Assembly (NCBI RefSeq): GCF_949628215.1
Contig: NC_134276.1
Span: 37,774,067 to 37,838,066 of the forward strand
DNA: 64,000 nucleotides
Source: Phalacrocorax aristotelis
Taxonomy: Eukaryota > Chordata > Aves > Suliformes > Phalacrocoracidae
Direction of reading: 5' to 3'
Of this stretch, positions 13,327 to 26,475 are shown piece after piece (positions within the stretch are counted from its first letter, which is position 1; each line of letters begins with the position of its first letter). The translations under genes were made by a program, and so were the position numbers. The notes under the pieces are model-generated. The model was not told the DNA's origin and ran no database searches. It was given only the letters and a program-made list of their open reading frames with translations.

Positions 13327-15512
13327 GTAAGTTCATAAAGCTTCAAAAAATGAAATAAGAGACTAAATCTGAATTCTAAGGAACATAATCTCATGCATTG
13401 CTCTCAAACAAGGGGATAAGAGAAAGGGGAAGAGAGGGCAAATTAAGTTGTGACTTTCTCCAAATTTGTCTGGCACACTTCTTCCTCCCTTTTCTAAAAC
13501 AGCTCTGAGCAAGAGGCTTGTGGCATAAATACTATTTAAGTAAGAAGCAAAAAGACAAGACTAACTGAAGAACAGATAGTCATTCGTAAGTAGATGATAG
13601 AATAAGATAGTTATTTGTTCTTTGTCAGACAAACTCTCTCCTATAGCCATCCTTTTTGTGAAGGAGAAAAACTAAAATAAAAACAATCCTTTTCTACACT
13701 TGTGAGGATCTTGGAAAACCAAGCTTTAAATGGACCTGAAAACATGTGCCACCAAGTTACATACAGATAACTATCTCTTTTTTATTTATTTTAAAGAATT
13801 ATAGATACATTCAGAAGACAAGTCATCAGTCAGCAGTGACAGCCAACATGAAAATGTATAAGAATAAATTGGGCTTTAATTTTTCTTGACTAAGTATAGA
13901 CATCTATCATAACTAATGCACTTCTAATAGCACAGCATTTTTTTCCATGAAGTAATCTCATCTATTTTGTTATGTGTCTTAAACCTAATTAGAAAGCAAC
14001 AGTCCTAGCAGTTATACAAAGAAAAGCAATATTTCTTTTGACCAATGTAGGTGAAATCTACTGCAATTAAAGTTATGGCAAAGTTTATGCAAGAACAGAA
14101 AGATCATATCTTTGCTAAATAGGCTGTGAAGTCCTCCTACTTTTGGTGCCTAATTACTGGTGTCATGCTTGTAATAGCGGCATCTGTGCACACTCAACAC
14201 TCTAATGGGCAGCTCCTACAGGACTAATGAATTTTAATTGATGGTGTTTAGCGTGGCTTTGGGTTTCTGTCTCTTGTAGAGGAGGCTATGCCCTTCTGCT
14301 CTTCTGTCCCCAAGTGAGCTGCATCTCTGCTGGGGAGCTCATAGATACAGATGGTCAACAAAAGGTGAAGAATGCCAAAACTCTCTGGGCATCAGCCGCT
14401 TTTCAGTAAAGATAAAGCTTGAATTGCTAATCAGCTTCCTTTTTTCCACCCAAGCTGTTTACGCTGTGGGCTTAATGTTAATCTCTTTTAGTAAGATGAC
14501 ACATTCTTTTTCAATTGAAAATATGCTTCCTTGGTTGACAAATCAGAAGGCGACCTTCTTCCCAGCCTCCTTGTAGGTAGTTTTAAATATAGCGTCTTTT
14601 GTCAGAGGAAAAACAAAAACACCTCATGGTGACACTTAATCATTTTACCCACTCCCAGAGTTTTTGCAACAGAGTGAAAACAAAACTACATTTTCCTGGA
14701 AGTGCAGTTACCTCTCTAAATGTTAGTTGTTCTGTAAGTATTCTGTTTTCTCAGAACAGAAGTTCAGCCATCACATTGATACTTGCTTCGTTTGTGCTTT
14801 CATATGCTATAATCAAAATCTAGCCCGTATATAGAAATAGGAAATTCTCCATCGGTGTTGGTCAGTTAACAGAGCTGTTTGTTCTTAGTTTTGAGACAAT
14901 TCCTTGCCTCCTTTCCTGTAGATTATCCACCTCAAGGGAATAATCAAAAAGTAGGCATGTGCTGTTTGTGAGTGATATCTCTGAACAGCTATAATCTGTA
15001 GTCCCTTTTTGTTAAAAAAAAAAAAGACAAAACAAAACCAAAACCACAATGCCTCTTTCCTTTAAACATAGTGTCATATTTTTTAAAAGACAAAATGCTA
15101 AGGAATTTTTTAATCTCAGGCATGTATTAAATAGATATCATCATGAATGAATGCTTCATCATTTAGTATTTTTCAGATGAAAAGAAGACTGAAAAAGTCT
15201 GGTTTGAGTACTGAAATAAACAATATTTGTGTTGCTTTCCAAAACTCATCTGTAGCACCTTCATGCTGCCCATAGCCTCCATCAATTTGCCAGCATGCAC
15301 CATGGTGCCGCAATGCAAAGGTGGATTCATGGCACTCAACGCCATCTGCCTATACACCATACACAAAATCACAAAATTTAATTGCAATATGCTGTGATGA
15401 TTTATTTCTGTGGGTGTGGTTTTACCAAGGTTTTCAAATACATCTTAGCTAAAAATAATGAAACAATAATAATTAAAATTCATAAAGCAGTAAAATAACA
15501 AAAAACCCACAC

Positions 15513-16840
15513 CACAGAATCACAGAATGGTAGGGACCTCTGGAGATCATCTTGTCCAACCCCTTGCCTGAGCAGGTACACCTAGAGCAGGGGGCACAGG
15601 ACTATGTCCACATGGGATTGAAAATTCCTAGAGAAGGAGACTCCACAACCTCCCTGGGCAGCCTGTGCCACTGCTCTGGCCCCCTCACAGGAAAGATGAT
15701 TTTTCTCATATTGAGGTGGAACATCCTGTGTTCCAACTTGTACCCATTGCCCCTTGTCCTGTCATTGGGCACCACTGAAAAGAGTCCAGTCCCATCCTCT
15801 TGACACCCACCCTTTAGATATTTATAAGTATTGATGAAATCCCCCCTCAGTCTTCCCTTCTGCAGGCTGAACAAAGCCAAGTCTCTCAGCCTTTCCTCGT
15901 AAAAGAGATGCTCCAGTCCCCTGATCATCTTGGTAGCTCTCCACTGGACTCTCTCCAGTAGTTCCCTGTCTTTCCTGAACTGGGCAGCCCAGAACTGAAC
16001 ACAGTACTCCAGATGTGGCCTCACTAGGGCAGAGTAAAGGGGGAGGATAACCTCTTCCATCCTGCTGGCAACACTCCTTTTAATATACTCCCAAGAAACT
16101 GCTTTCCAGCAGATCAACCGCCAACCTGTACTGGTGGATGGGGTTGCTCCTCCCCAGGTGCAGCACCTTGCACTTGCTCTTGTTGACTTTCATGAGGTTC
16201 CCTTCAGCCCAGCTCTCCAGCCTGTCCAGGTCTTGTTGGATGGCAGCACAGCCTTCTGGTGTATCAGCCACTCCTCCCAGCTTGGTGTCATCAGCAAACT
16301 TGCTGAGGTTACACTCTATCCCATCGTCCAGGTCATTGATGAATATACTGAACAGGACTGGACCCAACACAGACCCCTGGGAACACCACTAGTTATGTGC
16401 CTCCAACCAGACTCTGTGCTGTTGATCACGACCCTCTGAGCTCTGGTGTTGAGCCAATTCTCAATCCAACTCACTGTCCCCTCTTCTAAGCCACACTTCC
16501 TTAGCTTGCCTGTGAGGATGCTATGGGAGACAGTGTTGAATGCCTTACTGAAGTCAAGGTAAACAACATCCACTGCTCTCCCTTCGTTGACCCAGCCAGT
16601 CACGCCACCATAGAAGGCTATCAGATTGGTCATGCATGATCTTCCCTTGGTGAATCCATGATGACTACTGATAACCTTCTTTTCCTCTACGTGCATGGAG
16701 ATGACCTCCAGGATGAACTGTTCCATCAGTGTTCTGGGGATGGAGGTGAGGCTGACTGGCCGAAGTTTCCCAGGTCCTTCTTCTTGCCCTTTTTGAAGAC
16801 TAGAGTGGCACTGGCTACCCTCCAGTCCTCGGGAGAGCAT
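15513..16840 (-). mobile_element. CR1 LINE, minus strand, 5'-truncated, with RT and 3' end
   Basis: The 3' terminus is marked by two tandem copies of the CR1 tail octamer (CACAGAAT on the plus strand, 15,513-15,528; ATTCTGTG on the element's strand). Reading leftward-to-rightward is antisense: the 3' UTR, then the C-terminal part of ORF2, then the RT domain toward 16,840. Similarity to CR1 coding sequence fades beyond about 16,840, so the copy is truncated within the RT domain, as most genomic CR1s are. The right boundary is uncertain by about 100 bases. Confidence 0.92.
15602..16840 (-). pseudogene. CR1 ORF2 fragment: reverse transcriptase core and C-terminus, frameshifted
   Basis: Three overlapping minus-strand frames carry successive parts of a non-LTR reverse transcriptase. 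The first (from about 16,840) has the RPVSLTSIP block, then motif A, VVYLDFSKAFNTVSH, with its catalytic Asp, and the SGVPRG block. The second (16,080-16,370) carries the catalytic FADDTK box. The third (15,602-16,117) carries the conserved C-terminal segment with [10 protein letters not shown] and REVVESPSL. The first and third are in the same frame and the middle one differs, so two offsetting indels, near 16,370 and near 16,100, break the gene. The N-terminal endonuclease is absent. The protein in life copies CR1 RNA into DNA at the insertion site; this copy is dead. Confidence 0.9.
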
Positions 16841-19800
16841 GTGTGTCACACATGTCCTTTTACAGCTATCTACAGCACAGGCCACAACTTCCCCAGGGAA
16901 GTCGTGCTCCCACACACCTATCCCAACAGGACCTGGAAGAAGGCACAGACACTGGCTCAGTCATAGGCAAGGATGGGTCATGTCAACCATAGTACAGTTT
17001 TCCACACATCAATCAGGTCTGCTGATTCTTGGGAGTCTTCAGAGCATTTTCCCCAAAGTTTTCTTTACCATGCAGGGCTTCTGTCACTAGTCTCTGGTTC
17101 TGAGTGTTACATGGGTCAAGAAATCAAATACTTCTGGTGGTTTCATTCAGTCATTAGGCCTTTCATGTACTGTCCACTTTCTCACGTTACTTCTGCATAC
17201 TGATTTCCAGGCTTAGCTGTTTACTTATGGATATTCCTTCTGGGTCACTGTAATCACTTATCTCCAGTCAAACATTGTTTGCTTCCTTCCACCAAACATT
17301 GAGTTCCCCTTTCTTGCAGCTGTTCTGTAGCTAAAATGCTACTTCTACATGATCTGTTTGTTAAGATGAGTGTTACTTTTGGATTTGAACCTTAGTTGAA
17401 CAAAGAATAAGACTTTTATTGGAAGATACACATATGCTTAATTATCTTACTCAACCAGCCTACCTATAGAACAGAAATGCTTCTGCCAGACTTGTAACCC
17501 TTAATCTAAAAATTTACAGGAAGACCTTGCTGGGTCTTCTCAGCTGTAAGGAATGCATTGCAAAATCAAAACCTGAGTTTGGCTCACATGTGGATATTTG
17601 AAATCAACATCTCCCAGCTGTGGCTGTGTCCAAACTTCTACACAGTAAATGCAAGATTCTCTTCGTCTAACTTGGGTTATCTGAAATGCTGTGTCTGCTT
17701 TAAGCTAGGTATGTATGTTTCCTCTACAGCCATGAGAGACAAGTTTCCTGCCTACTTTAGACACCTATTTATTCAAAGGTATTGCAGGAAAGGTATAGTC
17801 CAACAAGTTTGCATTAACAATTTTATCTCTCTCAAGGCCAATAGTTTGCACCAATTTTGATCTACAGAAAGAAGATGTCATAATGCCAAAATCATGCATT
17901 TGGCTTTTTAAGGAGTTGTACCTTTTTACATATGGCTCCATTTCCTAGCAGCTAGGCCCATGTCCATCAAGCCTTTAAGTACACGTGCAGTCGCTCATTG
18001 TGACTACTAGGAATAATGCTATAATAAGCTGCTCCAGAGGAGCTGACAAAAAGAAATTAATAAAATTAGTCACTAAGAAGTGCTTCTTTTTCCTTGTATT
18101 CCAACCTCCACAGCTAAAATATGAAAGGATTTCTGTGAAATTGTCAGTATTTGACAAGGACATATCAGTAAGAGGTGATACAGTTTTATAAAAAAGATAT
18201 TCAGAAACTCAAAACTATTGACTTCAACTTGCAAGTAAAACTTTCAAAACAGATTTTAAGAAAGCTAAGTCCATCTGTTATATTTGCAAAGAACAGATCT
18301 TAATTCAGTCAGGATTTGGTCAGTAATAAGAACTGCACAAAGACTGAAAAAGAAATCTATATATGTTTATGAAGGTTTTAAAACAAGTTAATCTTCCGTC
18401 ATGTTTGTGCACCTATTGCACCATATGTGTTAATACTTTCTGGCTGTATTGGCTTTCTCTATGAGTGTAAGACAGCAACAAAAAGAATTTAACTAGCCAG
18501 TGAAGCCAGCTTTACACCTGCTTCGAGCTGATTTTTCCTGTAGTACTAAGTCTCCAGGTCACAACTATGAAGGTGGACAAAAATCTTGATATCTACTTAT
18601 ATTCTAGGAAAAAGTATATCCAGAAGGAATCAGCATAAACCAGAGAGTTAAAGGAATGTTGCTGGGCCTTCACAAGATCTGAAGTTTTGTTATTAAAATA
18701 TGTTAAAACATTATTGAAAGGTATATTTTTACCCAAACATAAACATTATGTGTTTGCTCTAAACTATGAACATCAAACACTGGGTAATTGGAGTAAGGTC
18801 CTTACTGTAGACTAAGATTTCTAATTCAGGATATGTGTGTAGAATTTCATATGAAACATTAGATCTGTTAAAAATGCTTTTAGTAAGTCTGCCTTAATGG
18901 CTTCTGCACCCAAGAGGGGTGGTAACAATATATGAGGATCACAGCTGGGGAGATCAGACCTTTCTGCTACCAAACAAACTGTAGTTATTGCATTTGTAGA
19001 AATGGCAGTCCATTTATCAAGTGAGTTGGAATGTCAATAAGTGGGCAGGTGAAAAAAGTTACAAAGATGGGGTCAATGAATGAGGTACAAAGAAATAAAC
19101 AAGAGCAGCAAAATACTCCCCAACGCAGCTGAATACTGAAAAGTAAGGTGCATGGGAGGCTTCATGGCGCCATACTAAGTAAATAATCTCTGAAGTGCCA
19201 AATTTCTTAGAGAATTATGTATGTCAGCTTCATATAGGGTTATACTCCATTCTCTGACAGTTGTGCAGTAAGTGGGAAAAAATATGTGTATTGTTTTTAT
19301 TTAGGTTTAAAGATACTAAAATTATTTCTACAGCAGATGGAAGACAGCCCATCAGATCACTATCAGATCACTCTATATTGTTGTTACATACTCATACATA
19401 CACACCCACAAACCCACACCCTTATACAAAACAGGAGATAACGAGGTATCTGGATAAATTTATTGATACCACTTAAATCTGGGAAGCCTATCAAACTTAC
19501 TCAGAGGTTCTGTGCTCACCATGAACAAAATACAGGCACAGAATGCAGATCTGCAGGGGGGATATTTTTGAAAGATGAGCAGTTACTCTGCAAAGATGTC
19601 TAAGTGTTCACATTGTAGTTATGCCAATATGATAGGTCCCTGGCAATGAAGGAACAGCTCTGTCTCTCAACCCTGCCCTTTTCCTGATCATATAGCTCTG
19701 TCCCTTCTTTTTCACCCATATAGTTGTTCATCAGCTCTTCAAGTGAGCCAGAGCAAAGATCTAAACCAGCACAAAACTGTTTGGTTTTTTTATTTTTGTC

Positions 19801-20306
19801 TTTTATTTTGGGTGAAATGGGAAGAGGACACATATTTCAAATACATTTTACATTTCTGAGTCTACTCATGTGTGATCAGACATCCAACAAAAGACAAGCA
19901 TGAAGGGTGGGGCTGCTCCTATTAGTAGGAGCTATTTGTTAAATTGTGATAGCTGAAACACAACACTTAACTCTGGGTCTTCTGAAAAAGAATAAGACTT
20001 AACTGTTCTGCTACCAGGACCGTGTGAAGCAGATTGCTTAAGGCCTGTACTAGGCAGAAATATCCTTGACAAAATGATGAGTGATTAAAGAAAAAGGAAA
20101 GAAAGGGGAGAAAGACCATGTTGTAACATACCTGCTTCTTATGAACTTTCATTAATAGACCTCCTATTAAAAAGAATTTGTATCATCCTTTCTCAAAGAA
20201 GGTATAGAACAGATGTTTAGAGGGGTTCAGATGCTATTATAATTGATAATAGGGTTTAAAGTTTCAATCCTATATCCTTCCACCTTCATTTCTTCCTGTG
20301 CTTCAG

Positions 20307-20362
20307 TCAGAAACTGTCTGGATCTTCACATCAGCACAGGTGACCTGGACCCCAGAGAGATG
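20307..20362 (+). other. Exon-like micro-interval with strong splice signals
   Basis: A pyrimidine-rich tract ending TTCAG (20,302-20,306) is followed by 56 bases and then a GTAAGC donor at 20,363. Two of the three plus-strand frames are open across the interval. Length and signals suit a micro-exon or a lncRNA exon. No neighbouring exon is identifiable in the window and I recognise no protein, so this is a candidate only. Confidence 0.15.
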
Positions 20363-20549
20363 GTAAGCAGCATTTCTGCAGCCTCCTCTAGATGTTCTGC
20401 CAGTAGAAGGCGACCTTTATTTAACCTAACAGAAAACCAAGAGATATTCCAGCTACCAATGAAACAAATTGTTATCAAATCAGAGCACCCTGGCAGGCTT
20501 TCTACCATTGAGTGCTGCCTGCTATTTAGGTTTCTTGTAAAGGGGGCTG

Positions 20550-20670
20550 CACGCTGTAAATAGATTCTTGGCAGATCGCCATTCAGGGCCCAGTGCCAGG
20601 CGTTTACCCCTGGCCTTGTTGTAAGCCTGGACCCGTGGGGTCACCTGCCATGATGAGGTCAGAAGTTTGA
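20550..20670. promoter_or_regulatory. Locally GC-rich patch with two nuclear-receptor-like half-sites
   Basis: The patch stands out from the AT-rich background. It contains GGGTCA at 20,638-20,643 and AGGTCA at 20,656-20,661 in the same orientation with a 12-base gap, and an imperfect inverted pair around TGCCAGGCG/CCTGGCC at 20,594-20,615. Half-sites of six bases are common by chance and a 12-base spacing is not one of the usual nuclear-receptor spacings. A cis-regulatory role is conjecture. Confidence 0.15.
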
Positions 20671-21662
20671 AAGGCACTCATATTATTTAAGGCAACAGTT
20701 TAATTTACTTTAAACATTAAAAACAAACAAGCATAATGAAATCCACTGCAATGGTAAATCCGTGTACACTCATGTTGAGCAAATATATCGATCACTCTTT
20801 GCAAAGATGTAGTTTAATATGTTGTAAAACCTTGCTAATATAGTATAATAAATAAAATAGGGGAGGGTTAGGTGCATGTTAGATCAGCATATTCTGTAGA
20901 GGAGATATGAAATAGCTCAGGGCACTTGCTTCCTAAAGGAGAATTAACTAGCTTCCATATGTTAGTCCAATGATCAATAGACAGTTCAATTCCCAGACCT
21001 TTGTTCTAGCTCTCAGTAACACGATATTATCTAATCCATGTCCTATCCATTATCAGTAAAAACAAGGGTGGTGTAAACTGGCATACCTCCATCACCGCCA
21101 AGGGAGCCCTGTTGAGATGCTTTGAGCCAGACTTCACTCAGGGTATCTGCTTCCCAGCTTTTCTTGGTAAGAAAAAGAAGTTTTAAGGTCACAAAGTAAA
21201 TATTGCACAAAACAGCTGCTCTACAAGTTGATAGCAATATTTTTTTTTTTAAATGGATTGAGCTCAAAGTCAAATGTATGGAGGTTTTTGGTGTGCAAAA
21301 ATTTGGGAGATGAACATTTTGCATTTCTAGTTTCTTTCCTTTCTCATTTGTTTTTTCTGTACATTTCACTCCTGGGATCTATCTTTCCTCTTCCTTTGTC
21401 AGCTGCTCGCTGGCAAGAAAAACATTAAGATAATGTTTGAAACAGTTCTGTTTCCCAAGTCTTTTGACTACCAGAAGCTCTAACAAGACATTTATGTGAA
21501 ATACCATATCTACAAAGCACTAGTGAAAAAAGTAACATCATCCTGAGATTCTGTCCTCTGCTTATGACACTCAAAGTCCACCCACCTGTGAGGTCTTTAA
21601 TTCACACATTTTCATGTAATGATATTGACTGAGGAGAAAACAAACCCTGGCTTGAAATGCCA

Positions 21663-21722
21663 GGGTTTCTTCTAGAGTAAAGATGGACTTTCTTCTAGGG
21701 TGTCTTCTAGAGTAAAGATGGG
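21663..21722 (+). repeat. 35-bp local tandem duplication
   Basis: The 19-base word TCTTCTAGAGTAAAGATGG occurs at 21,668-21,686 and again, identical, at 21,703-21,721, a period of 35 bases, with the flanking GGGT also shared. The identity of the two copies suggests a fairly recent slippage or repair event. Confidence 0.8.
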
Positions 21723-22893
21723 CAATTTTTGTTCTGTGAAAACCTTCAAGCAGGATTGTGTGATATGCACAGATGATCAGTATCAGAATACAGAGTAAAG
21801 TATCCTTCCTGAGCATCTAGCAGCCCACAGGAGCACCAGCCGATTCCACTTCTTCTTTGCTAATTCCATGAGTCATACAAAGCAGTCAGAAGGTTCTGGG
21901 TTTTACCCCCAGAAGCACCAGCCAGGACTGTCAAACCACTGTAAGGCAGAAAAGGATGAGGTAATGGTTTGTATCACTGGTGGTATAACAAGTCATTGCT
22001 CCTGCCCCATCCAGATGGTAGCAGGGAGAGAGTTGTGCCATCCCCACACTGCTTACTGAAGGGCACAGAACTGAGCTGTCCCTCACCTGGAGCAGAGCAG
22101 ACTGTGTTCTGGCATCTGATGACAAATAAAACAGATTACAAGTTTGTCTGTGCGGCTTGACGAAGCATCCATATGCAGCCAACAATTAGCACAGCACTGC
22201 TGTGGCCTTGATACACTGACTTTAATGGAGTAAATCCAAAGCTTATTGGTGTAATCAAGTAAAGCATCACAGTTCCATGGTGCTGAGGCTGAAATCAGAG
22301 TAACTGAGGTTATTTCTAGCATACCATTTTATTCTAAAAAACTAGGTTTATCTGAGGAGTTGAATCAGTACATTAATTCTGGAAGCCTTCTGCAACAGGA
22401 CGCTATTTAAAAGTCTAACAATCAGGACAATCAGTACAGACGCCTAGAAAAATAGACAGAGTTCAAAAGCCTGTGCTGTTTGCTTTTGTTTTGGTAGTGG
22501 GTTTTGGTTTTTCTCCTAACAGCTAAAGCAACTGTTTTTAAGGGTCTGAGTACAACAATACTTAAATGCAGATCTTTTGGGGGGAAAAACAGCAGCTACC
22601 GCCAGCCCCAAACCCACAGAGGAAAGCAGACGAAGGATGCCTTTTTGACAGTCAGAGACTAAACAGGAAGAAGACACAGACAAAAGCTGGTGAGATATAG
22701 CTATTAGCCTGCAAAAAAACTCACTCTTGCACAATTACAAGGTAGGATTGCTGTGAAACAGATTAAATCAATAAAGAGAAAAGGGAGAGAACAAGAATAG
22801 GCTGCATTTATTTCTGCTTCTGCTGGTGTCGTGTATATAATGCAGAAGCCTAATCACTTCAGATGTTCATCCACATCTTAACAGATTATATCT

Positions 22894-22950
22894 ATTTAAA
22901 ATAAATAAATAAAGTAAAAAAGGACTAAAAATAAATAAAGAAATAAATAC
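22894..22950 (+). repeat. AAAT/AAATAAAG-rich microsatellite-like tract
   Basis: Imperfect iterations of AAAT, with AAAG variants, run for about 55 bases. It lies directly left of the enhancer-like AT-rich stretch. Confidence 0.7.
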
Positions 22951-22969
22951 CAAATAGGGACGAACGTAA

Positions 22970-23290
22970 GCCATTTTTGCCAAGGCAACTTTATTTAGAA
23001 AGCTGTTTACCTTTCTGAAAAGCCTCATTAGGCTTAAAAACAAAGAATGAAGTTGATTAATGTGCTGTAAGTGTGATGTTCAAATTGTAATTTTCATATA
23101 CGTAAATGGATGCTTCTGCTGTATTTTGTTTGATAATTTACAGAGTTAGCACCGTCCAAACCACTAATCAGTTTCTTTTTATGAAGACAGCTGCAGAAGT
23201 TCCTTTTGGAATGCTAATTTTCATTAGCGCCTTTGCTCACCAAGACTAGGGCTTTCTCACAGATAACCTCATCACTGTAAACTGGGCTTG
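22970..23290. promoter_or_regulatory. Possible conserved non-coding (enhancer-like) stretch
   Basis: The stretch contains no simple repeats and several homeodomain-core TAAT/ATTA words in a mixed-composition context, including GCTAATTTTCATTAGCGCC at 23,212-23,230, a near-palindromic pair of such cores. This texture is common in vertebrate developmental enhancers in gene deserts. There is no direct evidence of conservation in a single sequence, so the call rests on texture only. Confidence 0.2.
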
Positions 23291-26200
23291 GGGAAATTTG
23301 GTTCACTAGCAATTCAGTTATTTGGGGATTTTTTTTTTGTTTATTTTGTTTTTTTCAGTAGGGTAATCTGAAGAGAAGAAGAAAAACAAGCAAAAAAAAG
23401 CCCAGGTGGATTGATCAAAAAGAGAAGAGTGACTGTAAATCAAGACCAAGGTAGTTTATCTTTTCCCCTTTTTTTGATATTATCATCTGCTGAGCTGGCA
23501 GAAAAAAAGAACAAGTTGCACAAAGGTAGCATTTCTCTAGGTACTGTCTGTATATTTTGTAGGATGGTGACATTAATACAGATGAGTTTTAACACACCAC
23601 ATTTCTAGTAATTCCGTTCTAAAGCTCCTTTAATGCAAAAGGTAGTGCTACAACCATATGCACTGTGGCAGGAAGCAGAAAAGAAAACAGATTAATACAC
23701 TGGGTTACCACAAATGAAAAATCAGTTTTAAATCCGAAATAGTTATAACATGCTATGCTATGTTTTACGAATTGCCTCAGTTTCTCTCAGCAGTGCTAAA
23801 GCTGGCTCAGTGGCAGCATTAGTTTCTGTTAATTTGGAATTTTCATGCTCCAGTGATGGTATTAATTTTTTATGCCAGTGTAAATAGTAAGCAACCAATC
23901 GAATGGTCTAAATATATTAATGTTATGCCTTTGCGCATAGGTATGAGAAGATTAGACTAATTCTGCTGTACAAAGAAAACAGCCTCATGGAAGCACTGAA
24001 AGTATATTCACTGTTGCAAGGAAGAATGATTTTTCTCAAAATATTTTGCACAGGACCAGAACAAAATTAGAGGTACTCCCCTAGCTTTAATACTGCTAAC
24101 AGCAGTAATGAAACAGTCTAGCAGTTTTTATAACAAATCCAAGTATAAGGGTGTTAAATAAACTCTGACAGTTTCAGAAATAAGTCTGAGAACAGCTGAC
24201 ACATGTTCAGGAGCCCCTGCAGTATCTCCATGATGATTAGAGATCTGAATCTACATTTCAAAATGGAAAATGTCCTCTGTTGCCTTTCCCAGAAATCCGT
24301 GCTTAAACCCATAAACTCCAGCTCGAGCCCTTCCCATTAAGTCTTCCCATCTTTTCCACTTAGTTTATACCATGCTCCTCGTCTGCCCCTTGATCCTGCC
24401 AGCTGCATACAGACACCTGCCCACCCTGATCTGAGTCACTGAAGTGATACTTAGGGTCAAGCAAGCAGATTTGGGATCCCTCTTGTGGAGAGATAGTCAC
24501 ACTGATGGGACTACATAAACAGGGTGGGATTTTCCAAGAGGCAAAATGATATTCTGTGGTTAGGCACCCTGGGTATCAGTCTGTACAATTACTGCAAGAA
24601 AAAACTTTGCACTTGTGCACTGTTTCTCTTTCTGCCTAACTTCCATAATTCATTGGCTCTATGTGATGTGTTTATAAGCGATTTCACAGAAGAGTGAGAG
24701 AGAACAATTGTGGAAGCTGTGCCTTACTGAGAGCTAGAGTGGGGGAAAGGTTTACAGTGTATTATTGAACTGAGAGGGCATATACCAAAACAGCACAGAT
24801 GACAAGAAAAGAAGGTTCTATAAAAATTAGGGGTGTGTGAAGTGCAATAAATGTTATTGACAGATTGAGAAAGGCTAAGAACATCACTTAGGTTGACTAC
24901 TAAAATGAGAAAGTACTACACTGCTTATGCAAAACTGCTTATTTTAAACAAATGAACTGCCAAAACAGCTACCTTTTTAGGTGTGTGAGAATGTCACTCT
25001 TCAGCCTAGATATGTGGAAACTAGACTGTGTTATATAGTGTATGTTATCTGTGATAAATACAGCAGATCAGGATGAGTGAAAGAAGAGGAAATAGAAAAT
25101 GCTCTTGGGTCATAAATGATTACCAGAGTTAGGGTGCCGAAGGCTGATAGCAATAGAGGTATTGGAGTCAGAGAGGCAGAGTATAAGAAGAGAAATGAAG
25201 GAGCACTCTTACTGTTAAAGAAACACAGCTATGGAGGTGCTACAAAAGTCTTCCTCCGTGATTTCTGCCTATTTTCTTTCTATTTCATATATATAAACAT
25301 ATATATAAACAGTGACTGCTATATTGTCACTGTGTAATCCCATTACTGCTACTCCTAACTGTTGGATCGCCCCAGGCTATAGAAAAAGTAAGTTAACAGA
25401 AAGAAAGAAAGAAAAAAATACGTAAGCAAGTAGTTAGGCAGTAAGAGATACTGAGAATCATGGCAAAATTGTCCTCATTTGGCTTCAGAGTGACTTTGAC
25501 AGCCATTTGGCACCCACAGAAATAATTTCTCACACGTTGACAAGCCAATTGTTACACCTGATACATGAGTTGTATTCAATGCTCTTTGTAACATCTGCAA
25601 AGTAGGGCTTGCCTATCCATTCCTTTTGTTTCACTGGTTTACTGCACAAAACCTGCATAAAGTGAAAACACGAGCTATGAAGTGTCTTAATAGCAGAGAT
25701 ATTTTAACTGAATATTCTGAAAATCTAGACTATTTGGAATGATATAATATTATTTTGCTAATTTGTATCTATTCTCAGGAAAAAATGTTTTGATATGAAT
25801 AAACACATCATTGTCAAACTGACATAGGTACAGAAAACCAAGTGAAGTATGACAAAATGAAGACATCTAGTAACATGAACTAAAAAACCCTTTGTGTGCT
25901 GGTACATTGTGTCTTTTTGTGGGGGAGTTCTATTCCTTTGAATTCCCCCGAACAAGCTCTGTCTGAAACATGGTTCACTGAAAATACAAAAGTTATGGGC
26001 AAATTATATTTTCATTTAATATAACCACTAAATGAAATCTCATCTTTTCACTGAAAGGACACATAGATACCCTGGGATAGATGAAGGATGGTGTGTTAGT
26101 TTATAGCAACTTTTCCTTAGAGTGATAACTGAATCCAACAAAACAGACTCCAGTGTTAATTGTCCCTGCTGATATCTAGGGTTTTAATTGTATTATTATC

Positions 26201-26475
26201 AAAGCTCACTTTGAGCTCATATGCTTGCCTTCTGCCCTTGAATGTTACTGATACAAAAGACTATCTCAGAGAAAATTTATTTCCATTAAAAATTTTGCAG
26301 TCACATAGCATATTAAAAAGACTATAGTGACTGCAGTACATTCTGATGTACAGTCCAAAATTACATAGAATCAGACCATAATGGACAACTTCAAGAACTA
26401 AGATTAAGGAAACCCACTCGGAAAAGAAAACCTAGGAGCAGAGGTTATTACACCTTGATCCAAGTATCCACATTC

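Larger units (their letters stand above)
1..15512. other. Unique AT-rich intergenic DNA, no gene recognised
   Basis: No convincing coding sequence is visible. Open frames are at most about 90 codons, lie on both strands at the density expected by chance, and carry no motif I recognise. The stretch is AT-rich with many short A- or T-runs. Within it are an A/C-rich patch around 5,340-5,440, a purine-rich tract near 6,590-6,700, T/G-rich low-complexity DNA near 12,805-12,870, and homopolymers listed separately. A C-rich, TAACC/CCTAA-flavoured stretch at about 2,740-3,230 differs in composition from its surroundings but has no clear period. I see no LINE, LTR or tRNA signature here. Confidence 0.7.
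16841..26475. other. Unique intergenic DNA, no gene recognised
   Basis: The longest frames (about 100 codons) show no recognisable motif. The stretch includes a possible exon-like interval near 20,307, a locally GC-rich patch at 20,550-20,670, a 35-bp duplication near 21,663, an AAAT-rich tract near 22,894, and an AT-rich region with several TAAT motifs at 22,970-23,290. AAAG-type short repeats occur near 25,400. No complete transposable element is evident, although very old, decayed copies would be invisible by eye. Confidence 0.6.

Noticed and set aside
20243..20563. 106-codon plus-strand open frame as a gene
   Set aside because: No motif and no support as an intact ORF. Only the splice-like interval inside it was kept as a weak candidate.
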